From assembly GCA_038207155.1 (NCBI GenBank), contig JBBRAB010000016.1:1-64000 (forward strand): DNA of 64,000 nt. The letters run 5' to 3'. The notes below the pieces were generated by a model. The model worked only from the letters and a program-made list of their open reading frames with translations, searched no databases and was not told the DNA's origin. Within the stretch, counting starts at the first letter, position 1. Each line of letters opens with the position of its first letter. The position numbers and the translations under genes are program-made. Of this stretch, positions 7,440 to 16,793 are shown piece by piece. Source of the stretch: FEN-1139 sp038207155 (GTDB taxonomy: Bacteria; Myxococcota_A; Polyangia; Polyangiales; Polyangiaceae).

Positions 7440-10400
7440 TGCGCCTGCTCGAGCTTACCCTCGAACGGTTTGGTCCCTTCACCGACCAGTCGTTAGCGTT
7501 TGACCCGACCGCCTGCTTGACCGTGATCTACGGCCCGAATGAGGCCGGTAAGAGCAGCGCGCTGACCGCCCTCTCGGACGTGCTGTTTGGGATCCCGGCG
7601 CAGACGCCGCACGCCTTTCTGCACCCCACCACCGAGCTGCGCGTGGGGCTCCGCTTTCAGACTCGCGACGGCCAAGTCCAGCAGCTTTGGCGCCGAAAAG
7701 GCAACAAAAATACGCTGACGAACGCCAGCGGCGAGCTCGTGAGTAGCGAGGCACTGGCGAGCTGGGTCGGCGTCTCGCGCGAGCTTTTCGAGTCCGCGTA
7801 TGGGCTCGACTCGGTGCGGCTGCGCTTGGGAGCGACGCAGCTGCTGGAGGGAGCGGGGCAGGTCGGAACCAGCCTGCTTGCCGCCGCGCCTGGGCTGGCG
7901 CCTCTGCTCGAACTCGCGCAGCGCTTTGAACGCGAGGCGGACGAGCAGTTTGTGCCGCGTCGCAAGGCCGGCAAGGCCGTTCACAAGGCGCTCGAGCGTT
8001 GGACGGACGCCAAGCGTGCGATTGAGAGCGAGCGACTCGATAGCCATGAGCTCGCGCGGACCGAGCAGGAGCTCGCGCGAACCACGGAGCTTCACGAGCG
8101 TCTCGAGGGACAGCGTCGGACCCATCGGACTGAGCGGATCGCGCTCGAGCGTCAACTCGCCCTGGCTCCCCTTCTGGCCGAGCTCGGAAATCTCGACGAG
8201 CAGCTCGCCAGGTTGGCGGAGGTTCCCGAGCTCCCGCCCGAGTTCGAGTCGGAGCGGGAGTCTACCCTGCGCGATTGTGACAACGGGCGAGTGCGACTCG
8301 AGGAGGCCCGGCGGGGGCGCCTCGACGTGGAAAAGACACTCGAGAGCCTGCCCCTCCCGGGTGAGCTGCTCGCCGCGGGTGACGAGATCGAGCGACTCGC
8401 GGTCGACGCGGGGGCCACGCTCAAGGCTGAAGCAGATCTGACGCGACGAACGGCGGAATGCGAGCGGCTCGGGCGTGAGCTCGATCGACTCGCGCGCGAG
8501 CTGCGCCTGGCGGATCGAGCGGACCTGCTGACGCGACCTCCGACGGCGCTCGAGCGCAGTGAGTTGCGGCGCCTCGCCAAGGAGCAGGCTCCCTTGCGTG
8601 AGGCCCAGCGCGCCGCCGACGTGCAGCGTCGTGAGGCGGGCTCGCAGTGCGAGCGACTCTCCTCGCAGCTGACGGGGCTCGTCTGCCCTGTAAGCGAGCA
8701 GGACGTGGCCGAGGTTGAGCGTCGACTGCACGCGCTGCTCGCCGAGACGCCCAAGAGCCGCGACGTCGAGCCAAAACAGGAGGAATTGGCCCAGCTCGAG
8801 CGCCAGCTCAGGGAACAACTTGGCGCCATGCGTCCGGTGGCAGCCGAGCTCGACTGGCTGCGTCAGGCCGCAGTCCCGAGCCGCGCCGAGCTCGATGAGT
8901 GGGCTCCGCGTTGGTCGGACGCTGAGGGGCAGCTGCAGCGTGAGCGCGACAAGCAGCAGGCGCTCGTTCATCAGCTGGAGCGGAGCCGGCACGAGCTATC
9001 CGCGCTCGATGGCGGCGCCCCGCCACCCACCCGCGACGAGGTCAAGCAGGCGCGTGCGGTTCGCGACGACCGCTGGCAGCAGCTCAAGGCGTCCGCCGCG
9101 AGTGGTTCCACGCCGCTTCAGCCAGAGGATTGGCGAGCAAATGCCGACGCCTTTGAAGCCTCGATGCGCGATCTTGACGCGCTCGTGGAGCGTCGCGATG
9201 CGGCCGGTCAGCGGCTGATTCAGCGCGAACACCTGCTTGATACCGTGGAGCGAGAGCAGCTCTGGTTGCGCCAGGCGAGCGAGCTGCGCGAGGCGAAAGA
9301 GCGGGCGCTCGCCGAGCTGCAACGCGAGTGGCAAGCGCTCTGGGCTCTCTGCGGAATTGCTCCGCTCGGGCCAGCGGCGATGCGCGAGTGGCTGCTTTCG
9401 CGCGAGCGCTGTTTGCTCGATGCACAGAGGGCGCAAGCCCTGGCGACACAGCTCGAACAACTGCGCGCCGAGCAAGAGCGTGGCGTGGCTGAGCTGCGTA
9501 CGCTGGCTCAGACGCTCGCCGTGCCGGACGCGGCAAATCTGCCCAAGCGGGACCTGGTAAAGACCAACCAAACCGCTATCACCGAGCGCAAGGCAAGCGC
9601 CGCGCGGCGGAGAAACCTCCAGGAACAGCTGGAGCTGCGCTCCGGGGATCAGCGCAGCGCTGAGCGCCAGTGGCAGGAGCAGGCGAGTCGCCTCGCGGAT
9701 TGGGAATTGGCCTGGAATAAGGTTGTTCCGTCACTGCGACTGGGAGCGCAGCTCAGTCCTGAGCTCGCTGACAAGGCCCTGGAGCTGTGGGACCAGGTCG
9801 CCGGCGAGCTGGTCAAATTGCGTGAGCTCGAGGAGCGTATCAGCAAGATGGTCGGTGACGCGGGGCGGTTCCGCAGCGAGCTCGAGCAGCTTGAGTCGCG
9901 ACTCGGGACCAGCGCCGGAGCCGCGAGCGAGCACGCGCGGGTGCAGCTGCTGCGACAGCAGCTCGAGGCGGCGCGGTCGGCCCAGTCCGAACGCGTGCGG
10001 CTGCTGCAACAGCGATGCGAGCTCACCGAGCGCGAGCGCGCATTGCGCGAGGAACATAACGTCGCCCTGGCCAACCAGCAGCGGCTGCTCGAACTCGCAG
10101 GCAACTGCGCCCCCGAGCAGCTCGCCGAGCTTGGGCAACAGTCGAGTCTTCGTCGTGAGCACCGACGTCAGCACGATAAGCGTTCGCTGGCCCTGGCGGG
10201 CTTGGCTGACGGGCGTTCGCTTTCGGCGCTGCAGGCCGAACTCGCAGGAATCGACGTGCTTTCGCTACGCGCGAGGCTTGAGGACCTGCGCGAGCTCGAG
10301 TCCGGTCAAGACGACGAGATCAAGCGCTCCCTGCAGGCCCATCATCTGGCTCAGCAGGCCTGGCAGCAGCTACGTCAGCGCGCGGGTGCCGAGGACAGCG

Positions 10401-10987
10401 CTCAGAGCGCTGAAGAAGCGTTGACGGACTTCGTGCAAGCGGGCGAGCGCTGGGCCCTGTCTAAGACTGCCGCGCGGCTGCTCGGGTTCTGTCTCGAGGC
10501 CTACCGGCAACGGCACCAAAACCCGGTCCTCACCCGCGCTGAGCGACTCTTTTTCGACCTGAGTCTGGGGGAGTTTGAAGCCCTGGAGGTGCGCCTCGGC
10601 GAGCGCAACGAGCGAGAGCTTTTGGCGCGGCGGCGTGGTGGACAGCTGGTGTCGGTCGCGGGGCTCTCCGAGGGAACACGCGACCAGCTGTACCTCGCGC
10701 TGCGCGCCGCAAGCATCGAGTATCACGCTCAGCAGTCCGAGCCGTTGCCCTTGGTCTGCGACGACCTTCTGATGACGTTCGATGACGAGCGCAGTGCGGC
10801 GGCCTTGGCGTTGCTCCGTGAGCTCGGAAAATCGACGCAGACGCTCCTGTTCACGCACCACCGTCGCGTCGTCGAGCTGGCGTCTGCCCAGAGCGGGGTG
10901 CAGGTGCTCGAGCTTGGGTTACAGCTCCAGGGCTCAGTCGGGGGAGGGCCCGCGGGGCACGCGCGCCGGCGCAAGACGAAAACCTAA
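7439..10987 (+). CDS. Rad50/SbcC-like AAA ATPase (YhaN family)
   Basis: This large SMC-like ATPase (1,182 residues) partners the preceding nuclease. Walker A is GPNEAGKSSA (32-41). Residues about 180-1000 are Leu/Glu/Arg/Gln-rich helix with heptad character, the long coiled-coil arms. Near the C-terminus are the signature-type GLSEGTRDQLYLALR and a Walker B/D-loop segment PLVCDDLLMTFDDER. I cannot see a Rad50-type C-x-x-C zinc hook in the middle, which agrees with YhaN more than with SbcC. The C-terminal tail is basic. Its stop overlaps by 4 bp the 3' end of the convergent methyltransferase gene. Confidence 0.88.
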   Translation: MRLLELTLERFGPFTDQSLAFDPTACLTVIYGPNEAGKSSALTALSDVLFGIPAQTPHAFLHPTTELRVGLRFQTRDGQVQQLWRRKGNKNTLTNASGELVSSEALASWVGVSRELFESAYGLDSVRLRLGATQLLEGAGQVGTSLLAAAPGLAPLLELAQRFEREADEQFVPRRKAGKAVHKALERWTDAKRAIESERLDSHELARTEQELARTTELHERLEGQRRTHRTERIALERQLALAPLLAELGNLDEQLARLAEVPELPPEFESERESTLRDCDNGRVRLEEARRGRLDVEKTLESLPLPGELLAAGDEIERLAVDAGATLKAEADLTRRTAECERLGRELDRLARELRLADRADLLTRPPTALERSELRRLAKEQAPLREAQRAADVQRREAGSQCERLSSQLTGLVCPVSEQDVAEVERRLHALLAETPKSRDVEPKQEELAQLERQLREQLGAMRPVAAELDWLRQAAVPSRAELDEWAPRWSDAEGQLQRERDKQQALVHQLERSRHELSALDGGAPPPTRDEVKQARAVRDDRWQQLKASAASGSTPLQPEDWRANADAFEASMRDLDALVERRDAAGQRLIQREHLLDTVEREQLWLRQASELREAKERALAELQREWQALWALCGIAPLGPAAMREWLLSRERCLLDAQRAQALATQLEQLRAEQERGVAELRTLAQTLAVPDAANLPKRDLVKTNQTAITERKASAARRRNLQEQLELRSGDQRSAERQWQEQASRLADWELAWNKVVPSLRLGAQLSPELADKALELWDQVAGELVKLRELEERISKMVGDAGRFRSELEQLESRLGTSAGAASEHARVQLLRQQLEAARSAQSERVRLLQQRCELTERERALREEHNVALANQQRLLELAGNCAPEQLAELGQQSSLRREHRRQHDKRSLALAGLADGRSLSALQAELAGIDVLSLRARLEDLRELESGQDDEIKRSLQAHHLAQQAWQQLRQRAGAEDSAQSAEEALTDFVQAGERWALSKTAARLLGFCLEAYRQRHQNPVLTRAERLFFDLSLGEFEALEVRLGERNERELLARRRGGQLVSVAGLSEGTRDQLYLALRAASIEYHAQQSEPLPLVCDDLLMTFDDERSAAALALLRELGKSTQTLLFTHHRRVVELASAQSGVQVLELGLQLQGSVGGGPAGHARRRKTKT

Positions 10988-12156
10988 CGCTCGCTCGACT
11001 CACTGACTGGCTCGCCGTTGGACGGAGCCGTCAGGGCGTAAATGGTGACGGGCAACCCCCCATTGCGCGTACGGGTCAGCTCCTTCCACGGCAACCGCAG
11101 GCGAGGGAGCGGACCCCCCAGCACGAACAGCGCTGGGCGGAGATCGCGCCGCTTCTCGAGCAGTCGCTCGAAGCGCGCCAGCAGGGCGTCGCGCTCAGCA
11201 CGCGCCTCGAGACGGATCCCATAGGGCGGATTGGTGACGATCGCGCAGCCCGGCGGGATCTTGACGGCAGCCGACTCGAAATCCTCGAGCAGGCAGGTGC
11301 AATCGGCCGTGAGCTGCGCTGCCTCGAGGTTTGTTTGGCAGGCGGCCATGGCGCGTCGATCTTTGTCGCTCACCCAGGCTGCGGCCGCGCTGGGTTGTCG
11401 CAGAGCGGCGAGGCTCTCGCGCATTGCCGCGCCGTCGAACGCGCGCAGCACGGGCCAAGACTCAGCCGTCAAGCGACGGTTGGCGCCCGCAAGCTGTCCA
11501 CCACGCCGGGCCAACCATTCGAGAGCGATCGTGCCGGCACCCGCGAACGGATCCCAGAGCTGGGTCGGGTCCGGGGAGAGCTCGTCGAGCATGGCGAGCA
11601 GCCCCGAAGCCAGCGTCTCTCGCAGCGAGGCTGGCGCAACCGCGCGACGCTGGCCTCGCCGATGCAGCCGTTCCCCGCTAAAATCGACGCTCGGCTGCAC
11701 CGCGTCCCCGGTGAGTCGCAGGTAGAGCCGCTGCTCGACGGCGTCCGGGTTGTCGCTGGCGACGGGATCAAAGTTGGGCGTGAATTTCAGCTGCCGCGAG
11801 AGCTGCTGCTTCCAGCGGTCCGCGATGGCGTCGCTGTGCCATAGGCGCGAGCGATGCGAGACCACCTCGATGCGGATGGGCACCTCGGGGCGCAGGTAGG
11901 CGTGCATCGGCAGGCCAGCGAGCCCCCGCTCGAGGGCGGGAAAGTCGCGCGCCACGAACGAGCGCAGGCGTAGCCGAACCGCCTCCGCCAACCGCGTCGA
12001 CCAGGCGAGCGCGCAGGCCTCTTCGAGCGAGCATCGAAACTCCACCCCGCCCTCGAGGGCGCGCGCGCTGCGACCAAGCTGCTCGCATTCCTTCGCGAGC
12101 CAAGGCTCGAGACCCGGCGCGCAGGTGGCAAAGAATCGGTGCTGTGAGGCCGACAT
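10984..12156 (-). CDS. THUMP-domain class I SAM-dependent RNA methyltransferase (RlmL N-half/YpsC-like)
   Basis: The 390-residue protein begins HRFFATCAPGLEPWLAKE, typical of the ferredoxin-like plus THUMP N-terminus of the RlmL/Trm14 group. The segment DFSGERLHRRGQR precedes the methyltransferase fold. SAM-binding motif I is DPFAGAGTIALEWL, and the amino-methyltransferase catalytic motif is NPPYG. This predicts N2-methylation of guanosine in rRNA or tRNA; which site is modified cannot be told. I chose the ATG at 12156; an upstream in-frame start at 12255 adds an unconserved basic leader. It converges on the YhaN-like gene with a 4-bp tail overlap. Confidence 0.85.
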   Translation of the reverse strand: MSASQHRFFATCAPGLEPWLAKECEQLGRSARALEGGVEFRCSLEEACALAWSTRLAEAVRLRLRSFVARDFPALERGLAGLPMHAYLRPEVPIRIEVVSHRSRLWHSDAIADRWKQQLSRQLKFTPNFDPVASDNPDAVEQRLYLRLTGDAVQPSVDFSGERLHRRGQRRAVAPASLRETLASGLLAMLDELSPDPTQLWDPFAGAGTIALEWLARRGGQLAGANRRLTAESWPVLRAFDGAAMRESLAALRQPSAAAAWVSDKDRRAMAACQTNLEAAQLTADCTCLLEDFESAAVKIPPGCAIVTNPPYGIRLEARAERDALLARFERLLEKRRDLRPALFVLGGPLPRLRLPWKELTRTRNGGLPVTIYALTAPSNGEPVSESSER

Positions 12157-12339
12157 GGTCGGCAACGTTGGAGGCTCGGAGGTCCCACGTCCAATCTTGC
12201 GAGAAAAATGGGATCTGCAGCTCGTGCGACCTGTGCGACCAGCCCAGTAGCCCACCTACAGGAGAACCCAAGTCTCGCGAAGTACTTTCAGGTCAGTCTT
12301 CAGGGCCTTTCACATTGGTCGTTCTGTACTTATTGAAAT

Positions 12340-12873
12340 ATGGTGCCAGCACCGAAACTCAGCCAGCCTCTGATGGTCGCCCTCTCCGCCGAGCGCTGTC
12401 AGCCGGACGTCTCGGAACTGCTCCACCGTCTGCAGCTCCTGGTCGGCGAACGTCAGGTGGGCGGCTACATCGAGTCGATCGCGGGCTCAGCCCTGCGAGC
12501 CGCAGTGTTGCCGCAAATCTGTCCCTCGCCGACTGACGGTTTTAGCCTGGCGTTTCGCTTCGCGTCCTGGCTCAAGACCCTGACCGAGTCCGGGGTCATC
12601 CCGGTTCCGGAATATCTCAAGCCCTGGCTCCCATTTCCGAAGGTGTTAGCGGTGCCTCTGGTGGCGGGTGAGCGGCACATGGGCGCGCTGGTGGTGGATC
12701 CGCTCGGCCTGCGCCGCTCGTCACTGTTGGCGATCGAGGCGCTCGCCGCCGAGGCGGCGGCAGATCTCGACGCGGTGGAGCGCTGGTGGGAGGCCGAGAC
12801 CGATACCCAGCAGGGCCCAATGTCGGCCTCAGCGCGTCGCCTCAAGGCGATGGTTACGATCCACGAAGAGTGA
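12340..12873 (+). CDS. GAF-like domain protein of unknown function
   Basis: The 177-residue protein has alternating helices and strands. The part KVLAVPLVAGERHMGALVVDPLG (about residues 104-126, shown in outline) resembles the core beta sheet of a GAF sensory domain, followed by a terminal helix rich in Ala and Glu. No catalytic domain is attached. A shorter start at 12373 is possible, and neither start has a strong Shine-Dalgarno. It is divergent from the methyltransferase and ends 11 bp from the convergent TPR gene. The GAF assignment is from visual pattern only. Confidence 0.55.
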   Translation: MVPAPKLSQPLMVALSAERCQPDVSELLHRLQLLVGERQVGGYIESIAGSALRAAVLPQICPSPTDGFSLAFRFASWLKTLTESGVIPVPEYLKPWLPFPKVLAVPLVAGERHMGALVVDPLGLRRSSLLAIEALAAEAAADLDAVERWWEAETDTQQGPMSASARRLKAMVTIHEE

Positions 12874-12884
12874 CCCGCGCGGGT

Positions 12885-13739
12885 CTAGTGAAGTAGCTCA
12901 ATTTCAGCCAGTTTACCCTTGGCGTCGTTGAGCAGCGGGCTCTTGGGGAAACGGCGCACGAACGAGCGCAGGGTGGTCTTGGCATCGTTCCACGCCTGGA
13001 TGTCGATCTGCAGCTGCGAGAGTAGGAACGCGGCGTCATCCATGACTTCGCGATCTGCCGAGGCCTCGGAGAGCTGCATCAGCTGCGGAATGGCCACGCG
13101 CTGCTGGCCGAGCGCGCGCAGGGCAACCGCGAGCTGGTAGATGGCTTGCGGGGAATGCGCGGCGTTCGCCTTGTAGCGCAGGGCCTCTTCGAAGGCCGAC
13201 TGCGCCTCTTGCCAGCGCGCCATCTTCACATGGTCGAGCCCATTCTGATACGCGATCAGTGAGAGCTCGTCGCGGGCTCGCTCGACGGCAGCGTCAAAGA
13301 CTGCTCGCTCCGTGCGGGTCAGGGTCAGACGCGATATTTCGGGGTATTTCTCGAGGATCTGCCGACGCTTGTTCTGGCTGACGAGGTCGTAAAAGTCGGC
13401 GGCGGCGCGCGTCGACTGCGTCGACTTTTCGTCGCGTTCCTGCAGTCCCTTGATCTCTTTCTGCAGCTGCTCGACCTTGGCGACCCCGTCCTGATTCTCC
13501 GCGCGGACGGCCTGAAGCTTGGCTTCCCAGGCGAATTTGAGCAGCACCAGCACGACCGCGATCGTAACGACGTAGGCGGTTGCCCCGTTGAGCACGAAGC
13601 GTCGCTCGTAGGTCTGCTGACGCTTGGCAATGCTCTTCAGATCGGCGGCCAGCGCGTTGACGAGATTGTTTGTCTTGATCGTCAGGCTGCGGCTCTCGAC
13701 GATTTCGCGCTTGATTTCTTCGAGGTCGTACTCGTCCAT
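12885..13739 (-). CDS. Membrane-anchored coiled-coil/TPR protein
   Basis: The 284 residues begin with a charged helix, then one hydrophobic segment (about 50-70, AYVVTIAVVLVLLKFAW), a Gln/Glu/Lys-rich coiled coil (about 75-115), and a C-terminal TPR region (about 165-284). The TPR region contains NGLDHVKMARWQEAQSAFEE, AIYQLAVALRALGQQ and an outer-membrane-lipoprotein-like repeat ending RRFPKSPLLNDAKGKLAEI. A single-pass inner-membrane protein with a periplasmic scaffold is likely, by analogy with CpoB/YbgF-like and BamD-like repeats, but no specific partner can be named. It is divergently transcribed from efp across 273 bp. Confidence 0.7.
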   Translation of the reverse strand: MDEYDLEEIKREIVESRSLTIKTNNLVNALAADLKSIAKRQQTYERRFVLNGATAYVVTIAVVLVLLKFAWEAKLQAVRAENQDGVAKVEQLQKEIKGLQERDEKSTQSTRAAADFYDLVSQNKRRQILEKYPEISRLTLTRTERAVFDAAVERARDELSLIAYQNGLDHVKMARWQEAQSAFEEALRYKANAAHSPQAIYQLAVALRALGQQRVAIPQLMQLSEASADREVMDDAAFLLSQLQIDIQAWNDAKTTLRSFVRRFPKSPLLNDAKGKLAEIELLH

Positions 13740-14012
13740 TGCAGACTCGCGGGGGCCGGGCTGGGCCCCGCGCAGGCAGGGGCCGAAGTACTCGGGGGGT
13801 GAGAATGCGCGCAGCCGTCCCCTTCTGCCAGGGAGATATCCGGTCAGCGGTCGCCAGGCCGGCCGGGTCCCAAGCTGGTCCGATGCCGGGGTGGGGGGCG
13901 GCCGAATGGCCTATGGGAGGGTCCTTTTTCGTCAGGGCTTGCTGGCGAGCCGGAGGGAGGCTAGAGCCGGGGCCCGTGGAGCCAGCCGGTTCCCCGTGCC
14001 ACCGGAGCCGTC

Positions 14013-14576
14013 ATGGATACGAGCGACATTCGTAAGGGTCTGAAGATCATGTTCGAGGGCCAGCCCTTCATCGTCACGGACTTTCAGTTCGTGAAGCCAG
14101 GCAAAGGTCAGGCTTTCACTCGCACCAAGATGAAGAACCTCCTCACGGGAGGCACGATCGACCGCAACATTCGGTCCGGCGAGAAGTTTGAGGCCGCCGA
14201 TGTCGAGGATCGCACGCTGCAGTTCATCTACCCCGACGGTGATGGCTACTGTTTCATGAGCTCGACCTCGGGCGAGCAGATCACGGTCAGTGCTGAGGCC
14301 GTGGGCGAGGACAAGGACTTCCTCATCGACGGGCTCGAAGTGATCGTCACCGTTTACAAGGGCAACCCGGTCAGCGTCACCCTGCCTCCGCACATCGTGC
14401 TGCAGGTGACTGAGACCGAGCCGGGCGTGCGCGGCGACACGGCGACGAACGTGACCAAGGGCGCCACCGTTTCGACGGGCGCCACCGTGCCAGTGCCGCT
14501 CTTCATCAACGAGGGGGACTGGATCCGCGTCGACACGCGAAGCCGTTCCTACATCGAGCGCACCAAGGCTCCCTGA
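14013..14576 (+). CDS. efp: Elongation factor P
   Basis: EF-P relieves ribosome stalling at polyproline stretches. The 187-residue length and three-domain beta-barrel pattern are normal. The modified loop is FVKPGKGQAFTRTKM with Lys31 at the position that EpmA beta-lysylates in E. coli, so a lysine-type modification is expected rather than arginine rhamnosylation. The C-terminal domain has the conserved TEPGVRGDTATNVTKGATVS and VDTRSRSYIER. A GGAG Shine-Dalgarno is six bases before the ATG. A strong hairpin terminator follows. Confidence 0.97.
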   Translation: MDTSDIRKGLKIMFEGQPFIVTDFQFVKPGKGQAFTRTKMKNLLTGGTIDRNIRSGEKFEAADVEDRTLQFIYPDGDGYCFMSSTSGEQITVSAEAVGEDKDFLIDGLEVIVTVYKGNPVSVTLPPHIVLQVTETEPGVRGDTATNVTKGATVSTGATVPVPLFINEGDWIRVDTRSRSYIERTKAP

Positions 14577-14592
14577 GCCCGCTTGCCGCGAG

Positions 14593-14627
14593 CCCCCGCC
14601 AGACGAAACCTCGTCTCCCGGGGGTTT
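14593..14627. terminator. Intrinsic terminator between efp and the convergent lipoprotein gene
   Basis: CCCCCG (14593-14598) pairs with CGGGGG (14619-14624) around an inner AGACGA-AACC-TCGTCT stem, and the TTTGTGCGTTTG stretch follows on the plus strand. It sits between two convergent genes and can serve both, but the T-rich side favours efp. Confidence 0.75.
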
Positions 14628-14644
14628 GTGCGTTTGTGCGCGGG

Positions 14645-16498
14645 TTATTTGCGCTTAGCGAGCAAGACCTCGCCGCGGCGGGTGCAGGCCAGGGCGCGCG
14701 CGCCGTCGGCCACGACGCAATCCGTGAGCAGTCCGGGAGACTCGAGACTGCCGCCGCGCCACAGCTCCGGCTTGGCTCCACCGAGCACGACCACCCCGAG
14801 CTGAGTGGGCGTCACCAGCCGGCGACCGTCGGTGGAGCGAGGTGAGCCCTTGGGTAAATTGCCGAGCCGCGGAGGGTTGAGGCAAGCACCGGGTTCACGC
14901 GCATCGAGGCAGGCCCCTTCAACGAGCAACACGGGGAGCTCCGTTGTCCAGTAGATGGGCTGCACGAGCAGCGAGGGCAGCGGACGTCCGGTGCACAGCC
15001 CCGGACGAGGTGCCAGCAGGCGCGTTGGCACCGTTTGGCTGAGCTGTCCGGTCTCACTCGCGAGCGCGAGTAAGACCTCGGAGCGATCACAGGCGGGCAC
15101 GAGCGAGAGGATGCGCTCCCCGCGAGGACCGCGCAGCTCGGTGGGCCAACTTGGTGCGGAGGCATCGTTTTCAAGCGGCGCGGCCTGACCGGCGAGATCG
15201 CGTCGCTCGACCGTGCCGCCCGCCAGTTGGATCTGCAGAAACTCGCCGCCCGCCTCGAACCAGAGCGGACTCCAGCGGGGACCGCTGGCCTGAGTGACGC
15301 GCAGCCCCATGGGAGGAGAGAGCTCACTGTTGACCGTGACAAAACTGCGCGACAGCAGCCGTTCCAGCGCTCCGAGCTCCACCGCGGGAAGCTCTCCGAG
15401 CTGGTGAAGCCCGCGGCTGGCAGCGGCGACCGCCTCAAGCGGATCGTTGCGCTGCAGTGCCGCTTCGACCTCGACGCGCGTCAGCCGCGTGGAGGCATCC
15501 CGCAGGCTACCGCAGGGCACCGGGAGCCCGGCCCAGTTCCAAATGCGAGGCGTGCCGGCTTCAACGCAGACAGTTGCCAGCAGGCGGCGCAGCGCTTCAG
15601 CACCATCGCGAGCCTGGGCCGCTTCACTGCGCTTGCGCGCCTGGGATTCCAGTCGCTTGAGCGTCGCATCGAGACTCTGCGAGAAATGCGCTACCTCGGC
15701 TGATGCCCCCGCGGGTCGATCGAGCCAGGCCTGCTCGAGGCTGCTCTTAAGCTCTCCTTCGATGCGTTCACCACTGAGCGTCAAGAGGGGATCCTCGCGG
15801 CCATCGCCGTCGCGATCACTGGCTGACAGCTTCAGTGAGAATCGTTCGCCAGGGGCCGGTTCCGCGATGCGCCAACCCAATCGCAGGGCAGGCTCGGCGT
15901 TGGGCAACAGCAGTGCGAGCGCTTGGGTCGGCGTTCTGGCTTGGGCGGCGCGGTCACAGCGCGACGCGAGCGCGAGGCTCACTGTCGACGGACCCAGCTG
16001 CTCGAGCTGACTCTCGAGGATGCAACCTGGGCCGCGCGGGAGAAAGTCGGGCGCCTCAAGCAGCCGCTTGGCGTCGCTCCCGGGCGAGTAGAGCCAGAGT
16101 GCTGCGCGGCGCTCAAGCTGAGCGGGATCTTCGGGCACGACCCAGACCAGGGCGTCGAGCTGGCCGTCGCCCGTGAGCTCGGCACGCAGCACGAGCTCGG
16201 GGCGCATCCCGCGAGGCAGCTCAAGCCGGCGCGCGCCAAGCGTGACCACGCGTTCGGTCGATGGGGGCCGCTCGGCGCCAGCTCCGACGAACGCCTGGGA
16301 GCTCGCGCTGGCTGGGGGACCCGCGCTGGCCTGAGGAGTGGCGGACTTGAGCGCGTCGACGCGATAGGGCGTAAACGGGCGATCTCGCTGGCAGCTATCG
16401 CAGCCCCCAAGCAGCGGCACGGTGAGGGGCATCAACAGTCCCAGCAGTCGGGCTCGAGATGTCTTGGCGCCCAGGCTTGGGAGCAGCGGCATGCACAT
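14645..16498 (-). CDS. Large predicted lipoprotein with integrin-like (FG-GAP-type) segment, unknown function
   Basis: The N-terminus has a basic stretch, a hydrophobic core and a lipobox LLGGC, so the mature protein should start at Cys33 and be lipid-anchored. A Pro/Ala/Ser linker follows, then a beta-rich body. One segment, SASDRDGDGREDPLL, resembles the Asp-rich metal loops of FG-GAP repeats, and ELTGDGQLDALVWV has a similar form. Several late cysteines (GACLDAREPGACLNP, LLTDCVV and ALACTRRG) suggest disulfides and an extracytoplasmic location. I start it at 16498 because longer in-frame starts (16561, 16801) give an oversized signal peptide; 16492 is equally possible. It is divergent from the giant TPR gene. 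I do not recognise the family. Confidence 0.7.
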   Translation of the reverse strand: MCMPLLPSLGAKTSRARLLGLLMPLTVPLLGGCDSCQRDRPFTPYRVDALKSATPQASAGPPASASSQAFVGAGAERPPSTERVVTLGARRLELPRGMRPELVLRAELTGDGQLDALVWVVPEDPAQLERRAALWLYSPGSDAKRLLEAPDFLPRGPGCILESQLEQLGPSTVSLALASRCDRAAQARTPTQALALLLPNAEPALRLGWRIAEPAPGERFSLKLSASDRDGDGREDPLLTLSGERIEGELKSSLEQAWLDRPAGASAEVAHFSQSLDATLKRLESQARKRSEAAQARDGAEALRRLLATVCVEAGTPRIWNWAGLPVPCGSLRDASTRLTRVEVEAALQRNDPLEAVAAASRGLHQLGELPAVELGALERLLSRSFVTVNSELSPPMGLRVTQASGPRWSPLWFEAGGEFLQIQLAGGTVERRDLAGQAAPLENDASAPSWPTELRGPRGERILSLVPACDRSEVLLALASETGQLSQTVPTRLLAPRPGLCTGRPLPSLLVQPIYWTTELPVLLVEGACLDAREPGACLNPPRLGNLPKGSPRSTDGRRLVTPTQLGVVVLGGAKPELWRGGSLESPGLLTDCVVADGARALACTRRGEVLLAKRK

Positions 16499-16793
16499 GA
16501 GACGAGCGACTAGCCGTCCCGGTGCAAGCGCGCAATGGCTGAGGGTGCGGCTGCGTCTCATCCGGGCGGTCTGCCCCTCCGGCCTGGTTTTGGCCCGGGC
16601 GGTGAAGCCGGCTAGAAACGCGCTCAAACGGCCGGTCGGGTTGTGATCAGTCCGACCGGCCGCGCCAGTCGGTGGAAATGAGTTTTCTCTAGAGATCCTC
16701 GGTGCTTGTAAGGCTGCCTCCCCCCGGTCTACCCTCACTGGCCGACCGCGCTGCACCCCCGCAGCACTTCGCTCAGCACGACGGGTGGACGAG

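Noticed and set aside
7493..8992. 499-codon open frame on the minus strand inside the YhaN-like gene
   Set aside because: It is wholly antisense to a protein with clear Walker A and coiled-coil pattern, and its translation is a compositional mirror of that gene. Long antisense frames are common in DNA this GC-rich.
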